DNA from: Rhizophlyctis rosea
Lineage: Eukaryota; Chytridiomycota; Chytridiomycetes; Rhizophlyctidales; Rhizophlyctidaceae
DNA length: 64,000 bases
Assembly (NCBI GenBank): GCA_027596075.1
Contig: JADGJC010000084.1
Location: 1,215 to 65,214, forward strand
Reading direction: 5' to 3'
Within the stretch, counting starts at the first letter, position 1. Every line of letters starts with the position of its first letter. This document shows, one piece after another, positions 20,924 through 33,750 of this stretch. The notes under the pieces were generated by a model. It was given only the letters and a program-made list of their open reading frames with translations. It did no database searches and was not told the origin of the DNA. The translations under genes were made by a program, and so were the position numbers.

Positions 20924-23900
20924 CTAGGCAGTCTTCTCCCCCTCCTTCTCCTCCCCAACACCGTCCAACACATCCGTAATGTCGCTCAAAATTTCGCTCT
21001 TTAACGCCTCGATAGTGTCGTCCTTTTTCGCCCGCCCTTCGACAGGTTCCATCTCCAACGGCGCAACCTCCTGGGGAACAACGAAACCCTGCTCGTCAAT
21101 GACTTCCTCCTTAGCTTCTTCAACGGGGGCCGGGGGACTACGACGGGGGAGGGAGAAGAAGCGGCCAATGGCGCTGGTGCTGATGGTGGGCTCGGAGGGT
21201 TGGTCCGCTTCAGGTGTGGAGGTGACATCGTTCTCGGAAGGAGATCCGGAACGGGAGGAGAAGAATCCTCGAAGGGTGAATTGAGAGGGGGAAGTTTGTT
21301 GTCCATCTTCCTTCTCCTTTTCCTCACCCTCCTTGTCGTCAGTTTCCTCTGCCTTCTCCGTGCTGGACGGCTTGGCGGAGAAGAATGAGAAGCGGGAGTA
21401 GGCGTAGGCGCTACCGGGAGACATCAAGGATCCCCCCGGAGTGGATGCCGTGACGGGTGGGGTGGTTTCGGAGGCAGCGTTGATGGTGTCGATGGATGGA
21501 GGAGAACTTCCTGCAAATGTTGCAGACCGACCACGACGAGGGACGAAGAGGCGGGTGAGGGTGAAGTAGCCTTCTTGACCTTCGGTGGCCGCATAGGTGG
21601 AGGTAGCGTCAGCGGCAGGTTCCTTGGCGTTTTCGTCGGCGAGGTCAACGTTGTGGAGTTCGTCCGGGTTTTCGGGAGCGGCGGCTCCCTCACCTTCAGA
21701 AGCGGGAGCTGCAGACGGTGACCCAGTCCCCTTCAAGAAGGGGAACCACGCGCCGGAGGTTTGTGTAGGCGGTGTCTTTCCTTCTTCACTGGTCTCATCA
21801 ACAGCCCCCTCACCCTCCTCCCCCTCCTTTTTCTCTCCTTCTGGCCTTTCCCCACCAAATATGCTCAAACTCCTCCACCGCCCTTTGGCAACCTCCTTCG
21901 CAGCCTCCTGCACTGCTTCTACGGGAGCAGTTGTATCACCCTCACCGCCCTCTGCACCCTCCTCTGTCTTACTGGAAGGGAACGAACTCCTCTTCAACGT
22001 CATATTAAACGGCCACAACCCCGCTCCAGCAGCCTCCTTCTCACCCTCCCCTTCCTTCTTCTCGCCCTCCGCCTGCTCACCAACCTCAACTTCCCTCTTC
22101 CTGGTGGTCTCCAAGAACGCACCGCCCATAACACCGCCCATACCCAAACCGCTCAGACTGACGCTGTAACTCTTCCTCTTGATCCTTTGCCGCACGGCGA
22201 GTAACATGGACGCGCGGTCAGAGTGACGAACAGGAGGAGTGGCGGGTCTTTCGTCGTCCGGGACTTTTTCGACAAGAGCGGCTTCGATGATGTCGTCAGT
22301 GAGGAGCTTGGCGAGGATTTTGGAGATGTAGAGGTTGACGGCTTTGAGTTCGTCGGAGGTGGCCTTCAGGCGGGTTTCGAGGGCTGAGTTGTGCATTAGG
22401 AGCAATGTTAGGACAGGAGTCTACCATCACGCATGAAATATAAAAGAGCAATAAAAACTTACCAGAAATCTCCTCCTTCAACTCCCTAACACCCCTCCCT
22501 TCCTCAACCTCACTAACCTCCACCGCACTCTCCTCCGTCGTCCCCTCCGTCTCATCCCCCTCCTCAACATCCTCCAACTCACTTCCACTCCTCTTAGCCT
22601 TCTCAAACTCCATACTCAAACTCATCCCCCTCTGCCTTCCCCTCCCCTTCTTCCCCTTCTTTTTCTCCCTCCCGATCCGCTCCTTAACATCCTCATCCTC
22701 GTCATCCGCCCATCCCGCCGCCGTGCGCGTCATGAACGCTCCCTCTAAGAAGTCACCGTTGAGTGTTTTCTCCTCAAGGAGGAGTTGGTAGGACTCGGCT
22801 TCTTCCATGAGACGGGCATTGGTGGCTTGTAGTTCGTGGGTGGCGGCTTTGAGGTTGGCGTTTTCGGTTTGGGATGTTGAGAGGTGGGTGGAGAGGAGGG
22901 TGTTGAGTTTTGAGAGGTGGGAGATTTGGTCGTTTAGGAAGTGAATTTCTTTGTCTTTGGCGTGAAGGAGGTCCTTGACGTCGGTTGGGATGTTGGCAGG
23001 TGCGGATGTTGGGATGGAGGAGTTGGCTGAGGGTAAGGTTGATGTGGGTGCAGTGGGGAGTGGGAGTGTAGGGGGAGCGTTGGGGTCTTTGAGTTGGCCG
23101 TTTTCCATGATGATGGTTTGGGATTGAAGATCTGTAATCCATGAAGCAGATGCGTTAGTTGGTTGGAATGATATCATGAGAGCAACAAGTAAGTGATTGA
23201 CCCACCTCGATTCCTTCGTCTTCCCGCTCGGACTTGCTCGACCCAATTGCGCTCTTTCTCCTCAAATTGGGCTTTCAACCCCTCGATCTCCGCACGTTCC
23301 TTGGTGACCTTTTCTGTAAGTTCAGTCCTCTCCTTGAGTGCGAGCCGCAGCTCGCGCTTGAGGCTGTCCCCTTCTTTCTGGAGGCTGTTGACGGACACTT
23401 CGAGAGTGGCGCGTTCGCGGCGAGCGTCATCTAACTCAGATTGGCGGAGAGCAAGTTGCTAAGGGCAGAAGATGGGTCAGATCCAATGTGGGGATACTGT
23501 ATCAGAGAAGGAAAGTTACATTTTTAAGTGATTTGTTGGCGGCAAAGGAGTCCTTTTCCTGTTGTTGAGATTCTTCGAGTTGCATGCGCAGCTGTTCAAG
23601 TTTGTTAGGAAAGCTTTCAATCGGACTTTAACAAAGGTACATACCATGTCCCTCTCTTCCTCCAACTTCCGGTAGTATGCCATATCAAACTCTCCTTCCT
23701 TCGCTCCCTCGCCCAATCCAATAGCACCACTACCAGTCACCCCCTCTTCACTCTCCTTAACTCCCTCCTTCCCCTCCTCCCCAACAATCCCCAAACTAAC
23801 AACATTCGGCACGATCCCTCCATTATTTGTCAAAGTATTCGCTCTCCTCCGTGTCCGCCCCAATGTCACACTCGAACTTCTTGTATGACTGTTTCGTGCA

Positions 23901-24157
23901 CGGTTTGGAGACAGCGCGCGAGATGGGGATGGGGAGAGTGCTCGGGTGGCGTTGGGAAGGGTTGGGAATTGTGGGAAGTGGGTACGACCTCTTTCGTCGA
24001 TTTCGACATCTGGGTGTGGGGTTGGGCGGTAAGGTGAGGCGGGATAGGCGGAGGTGGTGGAGGCGGAGCGAGGAACGTCCGTTAGGATGCTTAGGGAAGG
24101 GGTGGAGGGTGGTGCGGGGTCGAGTGTTACTGATGGTGGAGTCATAGTCGCGAGCAT
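20924..24157 (-). CDS. Long coiled-coil protein with repetitive Ser/Pro/acidic C-terminal half
   Basis: Five exons (24157-23645, 23591-23520, 23458-23206, 23131-22463, 22383-20924) sum exactly to 988 residues. The first 150 residues are Pro/Ser/Thr-rich with many SP sites. Residues about 155-330 are heptad-patterned and charged (LEEERDM, LRQSELDDARRERATLEVSV), a clear coiled coil. A second coiled segment near 340-420 is followed by LKAVNLYISKILAKLL, a motif type found in uncharacterised fungal coiled-coil proteins. The C-terminal half repeats short units built around WPFNM/WFPFL/FTLRGFFSSRSGS/FFSLPRRS, each separated by Glu/Lys-rich linkers. These aromatic-plus-basic repeats could be membrane- or partner-binding short motifs. 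I do not recognise a named family; a cytoskeletal or cortical scaffold is plausible. An alternative start is the methionine at 24145. Confidence 0.65.
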
Positions 24158-27100
24158 TTCGGTGATGTCGTTTCCGTGGGTATGTAACGCGTCGGGTATT
24201 GGTGGTATGAGGGAAGGTTTTGTTTATTTACGTGTGGCGCCCAGAAATAGACTATTTCTTGATGGACGTGTTGCTATGATAGATGGGATCCGATCTACGC
24301 CAACAGCAGCATTTGCAAGTCTGAAACTCCTTTGTTTCTCTGTGTTCTTCGATCAACGATCCTCGTTATTGCAGCAGCGGATACCCGTATCTTCTGCGTG
24401 AACCAAGACCGGTCTTCTATGTACTTCTATCTGTTTGAGCTGGTGAGCAAAAGCTAAAGAGGAAGAGAAACTCAACACCCGTCAACCTCTTTACAGTTTC
24501 TCCAATCTTCAATCCTTCCAGGCGCGCGCCGCATGGACCGAGAGCGTTTGTGATCTTTTACCCAAAATTGACACACCGTGCGGCCATCTTTCTGCGCCCT
24601 CATTGCCGTCCTGGCCGACCTTCTTTTCCCTCCGCCCGGTCCTCCAGTCCTGCAAGCGTGCTTCCTCCTGCCGCTCCTTTTGTGTTCCGTGCCGTCGGCC
24701 CCAAAAATGTGAAGGCGGTCACACAAATTCTCAGCCCTCTGGCCCATTTCGTGCCCGTCAACGAATTGTGGCGTCAGTTTGGTAAACATTTGAGTAAGCA
24801 GCTGCAATCAACAAAGTTCGCCTCAACCAAAACATTCACGCAATCGATGCCAGAGATGATAAACTCATGATTCACGTTCACGAACAGGTAGGTGGAGGAA
24901 CTGTACTGAGCAGGATGACTTTTCATTACAAGTCGGTTATACTTTGTGTACTATCGCTTGGACTCACTCATGCTGCCAAATTCGTAACTCGTTGGCTTCA
25001 CCCATTGCTGAACCCAGATTGCAGAGCAGCAGCGTCTTCACCACTTTCACCTTGCCAAAGCATTTGTATCCTTCAAAAGGACACCATTATCCTGGCAATT
25101 GATCATGACACCAAGTTAATGACCAGAAAGTCAAGCCAGTCATAATGAGAAATATCACCCAATAGCCGGTATTCGCTTTGCACACCTTGCTACCCATCAA
25201 TGCATGGGGAGCCACTGGAAATACGCTCCTACAAATTTCAAACAAAGAGTTCCCGTCAGCAAATGCCAATCGACTTGCACCAACAAAATCATGCCTTGAG
25301 ATTGCCCTACAAGGAGTCAAGATAATTGTAGCCCGTCCAACGTGATTGTGCCGCCATATCTCTACCTTGACTCCTTGGAGGGAGCTGTATATCTGAAGAA
25401 TGACTGTGCCCCCATTCCCCAGTGCCTTGCAAAGCACGGGCGGGTCTCGATGAACGTTCATCGCCATTGGTAGCACTCACATGTCACTTTTGATGCTTGC
25501 TACTGAAGCGAGAACATCATCCCTTTTCGGCCATCCATATACTAAGCTGGCGGTGACGACTTACTGGTCACCTGCGGCAGACTCGGTGCTCGCATGGTCT
25601 TGTGCAGGAGTTGTGTGCGTTGTGGATTTTGGAAATCCTATGTTCGCCCTTTTTAATGAAACTCTTAGTCCTAAGCGACAACCAGAGCTTTGTTTCTTCA
25701 TACACATCCTGCTGTCTGCAGTTCATTACTTAATGTAATCACTCTTCTGTCGCACTAAATTTGGGACCGGAAGCTGGAGATGGTTTCCCAGTGACAGTGT
25801 CGACCACGGCCGACAAGACACTGACGATATTGTTGCGGGAAGGATTGGCACTGAGCGGTGAGCGATGCATAGAGACATTTGCTAACAAGCCCATAGAATG
25901 AGGTGATTGAGAGGTACGGAGCGCGACTCTGCCGGTCGGACTTCTGATACACAGGGCTTTCAATAGCAAACTAGCGTTTTGCGGTAAATCATGGCATATG
26001 ATGGGGCTTATCAAAAGATTTTCCATTACTGACCAGCATACCGAAGCGTCAAATGCGGAGGCGCCCATCTACAAGTACAACTTCTACATGCGGAGTGTTG
26101 GAGTGATTGTGTTCCAAGAACGGTGATGGTATTGCCCCGGATGACATGGGTGGTGAACAATATCATTCTGCATTGCGGTCTTGAAGCCGGATGTGTGCGC
26201 CAGTTGCCAACGTGATAGAAAGCGGGACGATGGATGCGACATCATACATGTATTATGACACAAGTTCCGACACGCGGCAGCCAGCGGCCTGAAGACATGA
26301 CCTACTTTCGATCTGAAAAAGAGGATGTCACAGGTTGCTTGCCCATGTGTGTAATTCGCCACGGCCAGTACATAGCGTTTTGCTTGTGATGAATGCGTCA
26401 TGTCAGTGGAGTGGACAACAAGGCCCGAGGTCCAGCAAGCTTCATGGCGATGACGCCCAACATCTTACATGCAGATTTGGTCCCACATTTAGGGTTGAAA
26501 ATCTCATCTTGGCGGCCAAATTTCTGGTGTGGACAGGGTGTACACAATCGATATTGGCGACGGCAGTGAAGTTGCTGCGCGTCTCAATGCCTATCGCAAC
26601 CGCCTGTGACTAGCTTGGTAATGATTATGATTCGCTGACTGGCCGGTGTTTATCCCGGGACCTGACTTGACAATCACATTCTTCAACTTCCAGAAGGGAC
26701 CTCAAACTGTGCGGTCAGGCACGTCGGGTGCCTTGTGCTTGGTGAGAACATACCCAAAACGGGCCGCTGGTCAATTGGACGTCCTGTTAAAGTTCATGTG
26801 GAAAAGAGCATGCCATCATGATCATCGACGCGCGGACTTCCCAGAATTGTCCATCTGCGTTTGAGGACTGGTTGAGCACTCTAAGCACACTGCGGGTTGT
26901 TGGCACCTGCCGGTGTGCTCGTCGAGTGAAGCACTCAATTTCGAGTGCCCAATCGATGGCTTATGATAATTTAGGAATGGTGGGAAAAGGATTCTGCGTG
27001 TGGGGCTTGAACCCCCATCTGCTTATGTTGACGGGTGGCAGTGGCCAGATGCCACTCCTATTGCGCGAAAGAAGATTTGTTACAATGAGTAAGAACGGGC

Positions 27101-28357
27101 CCGATGCGTCATTTCAGAACAGGATGCTCTGAGTGACATAGCATCAGTCCACTCCCAAGCGCTTGTTTTCAGTACTCCGCGGGCGCTCATGCTCCCAGTC
27201 GGCAAGCGCTCTTTGAGCTTTGCAGCATTTGGGATGGATGTAATGTTCGGTGGAACACCGTGCCTGAAGCAGAAGTCCGCCTACAAAATCATGAAGTTCA
27301 TGAGATCCATGTCAGCAGTGTCTCAATTACCTTTCAGACCTGCAAGAGCTTACAATGGGCGACCTTCATGACTCCTCCAGCCACCTCCTGTCAGCTTGGG
27401 CAAACTGTCTTCTACATCGAACAGGATCATCTGGCGTGCGGGACACGATGCACAGAGTCACTGCAGACGCGCTGGTATGCCCAGGCCGAATTGGTTGTTT
27501 CCTCGTCATGGGCAATCATCCAGGAGTAAGCGGCTTCAATCTCAGAACCGAGGGCAATGATCAGCAATCGGTCAAGAATGCGTGTCTTGGCCAATTCTGT
27601 ATCAGGAGCGGGACGAAAGCGGAGGACATATTGTTTTTTTGTACTGACATCGGAAGGGGTCGCAGTCAGAGCCCCTGCCAGTGGACTTGGACACCGATGT
27701 GAACGCGCCTGTGGTTGATACAGGAATTTAACAGAGATCTGCATGTCTGACCTGGTCATCGTCGTAATAAAAACCCTCCATTGCAGCGTCGCACGTAGCG
27801 AGGCGGCCGCTCGGCAACTTGTCAATTTCAAGCCGAGCATGAGAACCTGTCCAGAGGACGCCGTCCATTGAGACGCAAGCAGTCAGGATGTTGTTGAGCT
27901 GCACGTGCTTGAGATCCCAACGCAAGAGTAGAAGCACACGAAGGTCCTTTCTGCTGTAGTCCAATGAATGTTTGGGAAGGGCTCAAAGGCTGGACAGTTG
28001 CAATCACAAATATGGACCTCAGGATCCCCATAACAGCTTTAGAGCGAGGTTCGCAGGAAGACCCTTCGGTCCTCCAGAACCCTAATATAGATACCGATGC
28101 GCGTCAAACTTCTGTTACTGACATGATTATATTGCTAACTTTGATTACAAAACTACTACCGATATATTACTACACAGAGAATCTATACAGAGAAGCTATG
28201 CCCCTTACAGTCACGCGTTACAAATCCTGCTACTGCATTCTGCCTCTACCTACACGAAAAAAAAATCTAGATCGTTGCCAATGTAAGTATGCCTACGTTA
28301 GTTCCGTTCGAAGATGTTTCCGATGATGTTACGGGGAAGGCAGGCCATACCGTTCAG
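24158..28357. other. Gene-poor 4.2 kb region with scattered exon-like fragments
   Basis: No complete gene is supported. The strongest fragments are on the minus strand: 27964-27750, containing LLLLRWDLKHVQLNNIL and ending at a donor-like site, 27720-27427, and about 27290-27130, containing DFCFRHGVPPNITSIPNAAK after an acceptor-like site. They could be exons of one unrecognised gene or relics of a decayed one. The rest reads as random frames on both strands. No transposase, reverse transcriptase or terminal repeat was found by eye. Confidence 0.35.
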
Positions 28358-30727
28358 TCATTCCAAGTTGCCGGCATCTGAGGGCTGCGGCAAAGCATTT
28401 AGGAGACTCGCCAAGAAAAACGTGAAAAAGTAACCACACACCTGAGGTCCCCTTAAATTCAACTTCTCCAATGAGAAATCAACTACATGCGTCGCCATAC
28501 CCTCCGCGATCGACTTCGTCAACCGAAAGCTCAAAAGCTCCGCCGGATCATCTTTCTGCTCCAATAACTGCGCGGCCACCATGTTCTTGCAAGCTGTCCC
28601 CATCACCGATTCCATATCCATCAACGACAACGAATGAAAAACCGCCCTAGTTTGGTCGCGCTCAGCCCACGGCCACCGAATAGGATTATAAAGTCTCCGT
28701 TGTCTCCTCAACTCTTGGGTTATTTGTGTACGAGTGACCCAGAGACGCGCAGCGGTCGAGAGATGGTGCACCACATCGAGGATGGCGGCTTGGTTCATGA
28801 CGAGGCGTTTTGGGTGGTTGGGAACCTCGAACGCTTTTCGATTTTCCAACTCGTCCTTCACGAAGCGAATTTCCGCCTGGAACTCTTGGCGGGTGAGATA
28901 TCGTTTTTTCATTTCGTGGCGGCGGGCATTGTAGTGGGCGGCATATTGCTCTTCGAAGGTTGGTTGAGATGCTTGTCTTACTGTTTGGTGTCTTGCACCA
29001 CTAGGCGAATAGCTAAAGGGAAACTTTGGTGATCAGTGAATCGTGGAACAAACACCTACGCCACATAGTGATGGCGTGTGTGTATGCTGTTTCTTATTGC
29101 TTACCTCGAGCGTGAACGTTTCGAAGAGCCATCCTCAGAAAAGTGGCTACTGTCTCGCTTCAGGAACTTCGAGGTTGCGCCGGGCCGGTCCGATCCGACA
29201 GTGGTTTCGCGAGCCGGCGTATGTTGTTTGTCGCTTGTGTTCCGCGTAGGGTGTTCGAGACCGTGGCCGCTGCCGTTGTTTTCACAACTTTCACTTTCTT
29301 TCATTGCTAAGGGTGGCAATGAGCCTTGCATTATTATACACAAGCTCACAGAAATCAGAAAACCTCACCATTCAATGCGGACGTTACATCATCGATCGTC
29401 AACTCCCACCGATCATTAGAACGAAATTCTTGCAAATTGGTACATTCCAACACGCCAACGATGGCTGCCGCAACACCCCGGTCATCATAAATTCGGTGAT
29501 TGTCAACAACAACCAAGGTAAACCCTCGCCCAGAGCGATCGCTCAGCACAACAATCTGATTTGCCAACGCGTGATGCTCCACATCACTGGGTGATACTAA
29601 AACCTTCCGCTGAGCAAAGGGCTTGATTTCCCTTCGCAGCAAGGGTTTGGTAATACAGGCGTACCGAAGCTCCAGAGATTTAGATCCTGAGCGTTCACTG
29701 TACTCGATGTAATGACACACCAGACCCTTCAGCTCACAGAAAATGCCGAAATCGATATGAGCGGTCGTTCGACTCTCCGAAAAGGAAAATGTTTCGCGCG
29801 CACGAAGTAATGTAGCAACGGCGTCCGCGAGCTTCTGATGGTCATATGGCTCCTGTTCCATGGCTGCCGCGATTGCGTCGCCATACTTTGGTGGAAGGCC
29901 CTCGACCCCGGTAACTTCGTAATCAGAAGTGTACTCGCGAAGGAGTTCATGACTTATGTTGGTATGGATGTACTCAGCAACTTCGTCGCGCATCATGGAC
30001 TTGTCCACGCGCTTCTCTGGGCCGTACGGGGCGAGTTTGGAGAATAATTCGTATCGGGGTCACTGTGTGTGAGGCACCTCTTGGGTATTGGCATAGATTG
30101 GCATGAATGTGTATTGAACCATGGAGGAAGATCGAGATTGCTCCCCCGCTGCCCTTCCGGTCTGTTCAGGCGCAGGACTTGCCGTGAAATTGGCGAGGCG
30201 GTTGAGGAAGGAAGGATAGGATGAACGGGGATCGTCAAGATCGGTTTGAGACGGAGGGTTGCCGGCGTGCGCTGGAGGGAGATAGTAGTGACCTTGTTGG
30301 GACCGAGCTAAACCTTTCCCTTCCCGGACACAATTGGAGGCAGCTTTGCCGACCGCCCTGCCGTCCACGTCATCAATGTCAAAGCTCTTTACCAAGATTT
30401 CTATTGTGATGACTGTCAGAGCATGTCAGGATTGCATAGACAACAAGCATGGCATTATATTTACCAGAAATCTCCTTGTTATGCAGCCCCGGGGGTGTGG
30501 TTACATTCTGCAACCAGAGAGCCCACATGATCAATTGGGAGCGCGTCAAGGTGTGACCACCGAAGGTTTGTTTCGGGTTTGGACGGTCGTCTTTGAGGGC
30601 GTCCTGGCGGGGTGGGTCGTTGGCGACAAAAGGTCGGGACGTAGAGCCCTTTGGCCATCTTGCGGGGACTCGGGGCCAAACCATGGTATCTGCATCACTT
30701 ATCATGTCTGATGTGTTTTCTGACATG
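28358..30727 (-). CDS. Orphan multi-exon protein
   Basis: Coding begins at a methionine near 30727 (MCMSENTSDM). Supported exons are about 30727-30467; a second from about 30418 after a CTGACAG acceptor; a large one from about 30010 to 29370; one from about 29305 to 29105 rich in Ser/Arg; and a final one from about 29025 to the stop at 28358. The junction between the second and third exon is unresolved. The final exon is strongly helical and charged (LTRQEFQAEIRFVKDELENR). The large exon has a compact mixed domain with HIDFGIFCELKGLVCHYIEY and ANQIVVLSDRSGRGFTLVVV. No named family is recognised and no membrane span or signal peptide is seen. It is divergent from the gene at 30797, with only about 70 bases between the starts. 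Confidence 0.5.
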
Positions 30728-30796
30728 CACATCAGAAGACATGGCCATCTCAACCCCCGCTCCTTCGGCCACACATCCACGAACTCTATAAATTGG
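30728..30796. promoter_or_regulatory. Short bidirectional promoter between divergent orphan genes
   Basis: About 70 bases separate the two start codons. A TATAAA-like string lies near 30786 on the plus strand. If it works as a TATA box, the plus-strand transcript would begin after the methionine at 30797 and translation would use a later start near 30913 or 31027. Confidence 0.3.
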
Positions 30797-31620
30797 ATGA
30801 CATTCGCGGCCAGTCCCAATGGTGATGTTCACATCAATTCAGTCTCCATTGCACAAGCATCTATTCAGCTGAATCCACCTACTTCCGTGCTGACCCCTTC
30901 TTTTATACTGGAAATGACTGGTAAGTGTTGACTTGACTATTTGATTAGCCCTGGTAGCATGGCACAAACACAAACTTACTCCATCTTCCCCCTGCATCTA
31001 TTCCAGCACGCACTCAAAAAGAAGTTATGCGTCAAGTCATGTTCCGACTCGACAGGCACGACGCTGAGCTGCAACAGCAACGTACCAACTCGAATAGGCA
31101 AGACGCCGTGCTCGGACAACTAGCCATCCGCACAGCCAGTTTGGAAGGCCGCACCGACAACTTAGAGTCGCGCGCCGACGACCTCCAGGAACAAGTCCGG
31201 AACCAGATCGCAAATATTCAGAATCGCGTCGCGGAAGGCGCCGCCGGCCCATCTGCTCGACCACCCATTACACCCCGACAGCGCAAACCACGCGGCGGGA
31301 ACAAGCCCTACAACTGCTCCGAACTCGCTATCCACAACATTCGCCGCCACATCCCAAATCATCAGATTCTTGATGACGCAAACCGACCTATCCCCAACTC
31401 CCGCCTGTTATTCAGGTGCCGTACCAAGGGTTCTAGTGCCCACGCGCGTGCTTGTAGGGAGTTAGTGCAGTTTCGGCAGGAAGACGGACGCGTTCCCAAC
31501 GACAAGTACGCGGGGTTCTGCCAGGCGTTCGACGACAAGGTCATGTTTGACGATGTGGCACCTTACGGAAAGAAAGGGCACTGGGAGATTCACATTCAAC
31601 CTCGCCGTCGCATGCGCTGA
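30797..31620 (+). CDS. Orphan coiled-coil protein with conserved-looking C-terminal domain
   Basis: Two exons: 30797 to about 30919 (GTAAGT donor) and from about 31008 (TTCCAG acceptor) to the stop at 31618-31620, about 244 residues. If translation starts lower, at 31027, the protein has 197 residues. Residues encoded by 31030-31230 form a coiled coil with a repeating pattern (DRHDAELQQQRTNSNRQDA, then LEGRTDNLESRADDLQEQV). A Pro/Arg linker with PRQRKPRGGNKPYNCSELA leads to a C-terminal domain of about 100 residues with RLLFRCRTKGSSAHARACRE and a final HWEIHIQPRRRMR. Strong basic character suggests nucleic acid binding. I do not recognise the domain. Its divergent neighbour is also an orphan. 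Confidence 0.5.
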
Positions 31621-33750
31621 TAAGGGTGTAGTTTAGTTGTAGTCTGCCGTTTCTTATTTTGTATACGTAATTTAGTACAGTCACGGTTTTCGGCTCAGAT
31701 CAAGTTGGATAGTGTTGCTCGTTATCTAGCATTAGGGTTCATTAGTTAGTTGTACGACCGTCATAATGTAAATATGTTATCTGCTGTTCAAGTGTGCACT
31801 GTGCCGTGAAGACTATAGAAGAACAAGCTTTGGCTGACGTGTGCATTACTATAAGGCGTACACTGAATTAAGGCACAACGCGATTGGACGATTGGGTGAT
31901 GCAGTCATGCATTCATGACCGGAACCAGCACAAGGTGGTAATGGGCTGGCATACATGGGAGTGTTTTTGTTTTCCGCAAAAGTAACATTGAAGCGGACTG
32001 ACAGCCATTGGTGAAGCTGGACCGGCACATTGTGCTTCATGTTGGGAATAGGTTTCAGTCCAACTTCATCAAGGGATTTTATCACATATTCCGTAGTTTG
32101 CGTTGTATTGGGTGAGCATGGCGGTAGGTGATGAGCGAAACTCTTACAGTTAGCTAGCAGGTGCGGCGACCGCAAACCTTCCAGCAGGTACTTCGTCAAC
32201 CGTAAAACATTCTGTTTAACATCCGCATTGTCAGCAGGGCGTCCCCGGATGTTAGATGACTTCAACATCCGAAGAAGTTTGCTCGTCACAACTCACCGCG
32301 CGAATTGGTTCGGCCCTATGGGGGATATGGTGATGCTGGGCATTGCAAGCTCAGCATGCCAATGCAGATTCCAGTCCGTCACGCAAATGAAAACGCTACT
32401 TGCACAGGAAGGCAATGCCAGGCACATAGGTATGGGTTGTCCGCTCGGCGCTCGGGATCCTCTTTCACCGCGATTTGATTAATACGTCGCAAGACTATTG
32501 CTCCTTCAGAACCGCTCCCATGAATGCGCCGACCCTCTATGTCCGCCAAAATTCGAACAACTCATTGCGAATGCTTTGCGTCAGAATCGCAGACCAACAA
32601 CGTGAGACTTGCAAGGCCCCCACTGTCAAATATGCCTTAGGGTCATTTATCTTGGGCTCAAGTACAATCCATTGCGAGAGGTGACATACTTGACGTTGTG
32701 TCGCGCAGTCTTGAAAATCCCTTCACAGCTCATGTGAACAAGGCCATTCACACTATGAACGAACACTGATAAGATGTGCGGGTCATTCAGTCGCCTCCGC
32801 CAAACTATGAGCCTGCAAAATGCAAATATTTGCTTGTGATGTGACTGTGACATTTGGGTATGTCGGGCGCCGCGCGAACTCAGCAGGTGTGGGCTCAAGG
32901 GAGGCTTTCGTACGAGGGGCTACAGGATATGTGCCTGATGTAAGCACTCCAAGCGACGGCCGTGATTCGAAGAGCGTCCTGGATATGCGCTCAATAGGCC
33001 GGCTCGTCCAGGACGCTGTGTTGAGCTGATGTACACCTGCACGCCCATAAATATGATGAATTGCAACCCATCATGGCTGTATGATTCGAGGTTCCCCGCC
33101 TTTTCCACCTACCAGGTCTTCGGTACCCCTTCAGTTGACGCCGTTGCGGCTAGACGACTCTCAAACGTAAAAATAGCATAGAATGCAATTGAAGTACACG
33201 CGGCCAATATCGATGAGAAACACAAGCTTCAGGCACCTTTCTTGTATGTCGGCCATCTATTGTGTCAATATTTGTCCCCTTCCTTTTTTCGCCGCCGCCG
33301 TGGTCCAACTGTCACCAATTCTGGTCGCAAGTGCTGTAAGAGGAGCGCTTGCCTGCCGCTGTACGCGCTGTATCATTTTGTCGTCTCTGTAAGTGCGTAT
33401 GCCTGATTATATGGTGACCGCCGATCTTTTGAGGCATGTGGTGGATGCGCGTCGCCGCAGCATCTGCCCGTACCCAAGGGGTCATAACAGCTCAACGTCG
33501 AAACATCAGTAAAGACAGGGAATGTCAAGGACAATAGGGCCGACCGATCATATTTACATGATGATGTTCATCGATATCCTCAAAGCTACAGTAATCGCCT
33601 GAACCATCTACTATACATTCATGACCAAGCCTTACATAAAGTGCTTCCTAACTTACATCCGCTGACTCATAACTCCCACCGTCTGCCGCGACCAACCCGC
33701 AGACAGGTATATGTATCTGATGACTTCCTGAGATCCTTTGAGCAATATTC
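31621..33750. other. Gene-poor region with two exon-like minus-strand fragments
   Basis: No complete gene is supported. Minus-strand 32289-31849 holds an open frame of about 146 codons containing VLRLTKYLLEGLRSPHLLAN. Minus-strand 32898-32647 contains NDPHILSVFVHSVNGLVHMS before a donor-like site. They may be parts of one spliced gene, but no start or connecting frame could be fixed. The last 120 bases are 3' sequence of the chitin-binding gene. Confidence 0.35.

Noticed and set aside
26990..27020. tRNA-like T-arm on the minus strand (GGGGGTTCAAGCCCC)
   Set aside because: No matching acceptor stem, D-arm or anticodon arm lies at the right distance.
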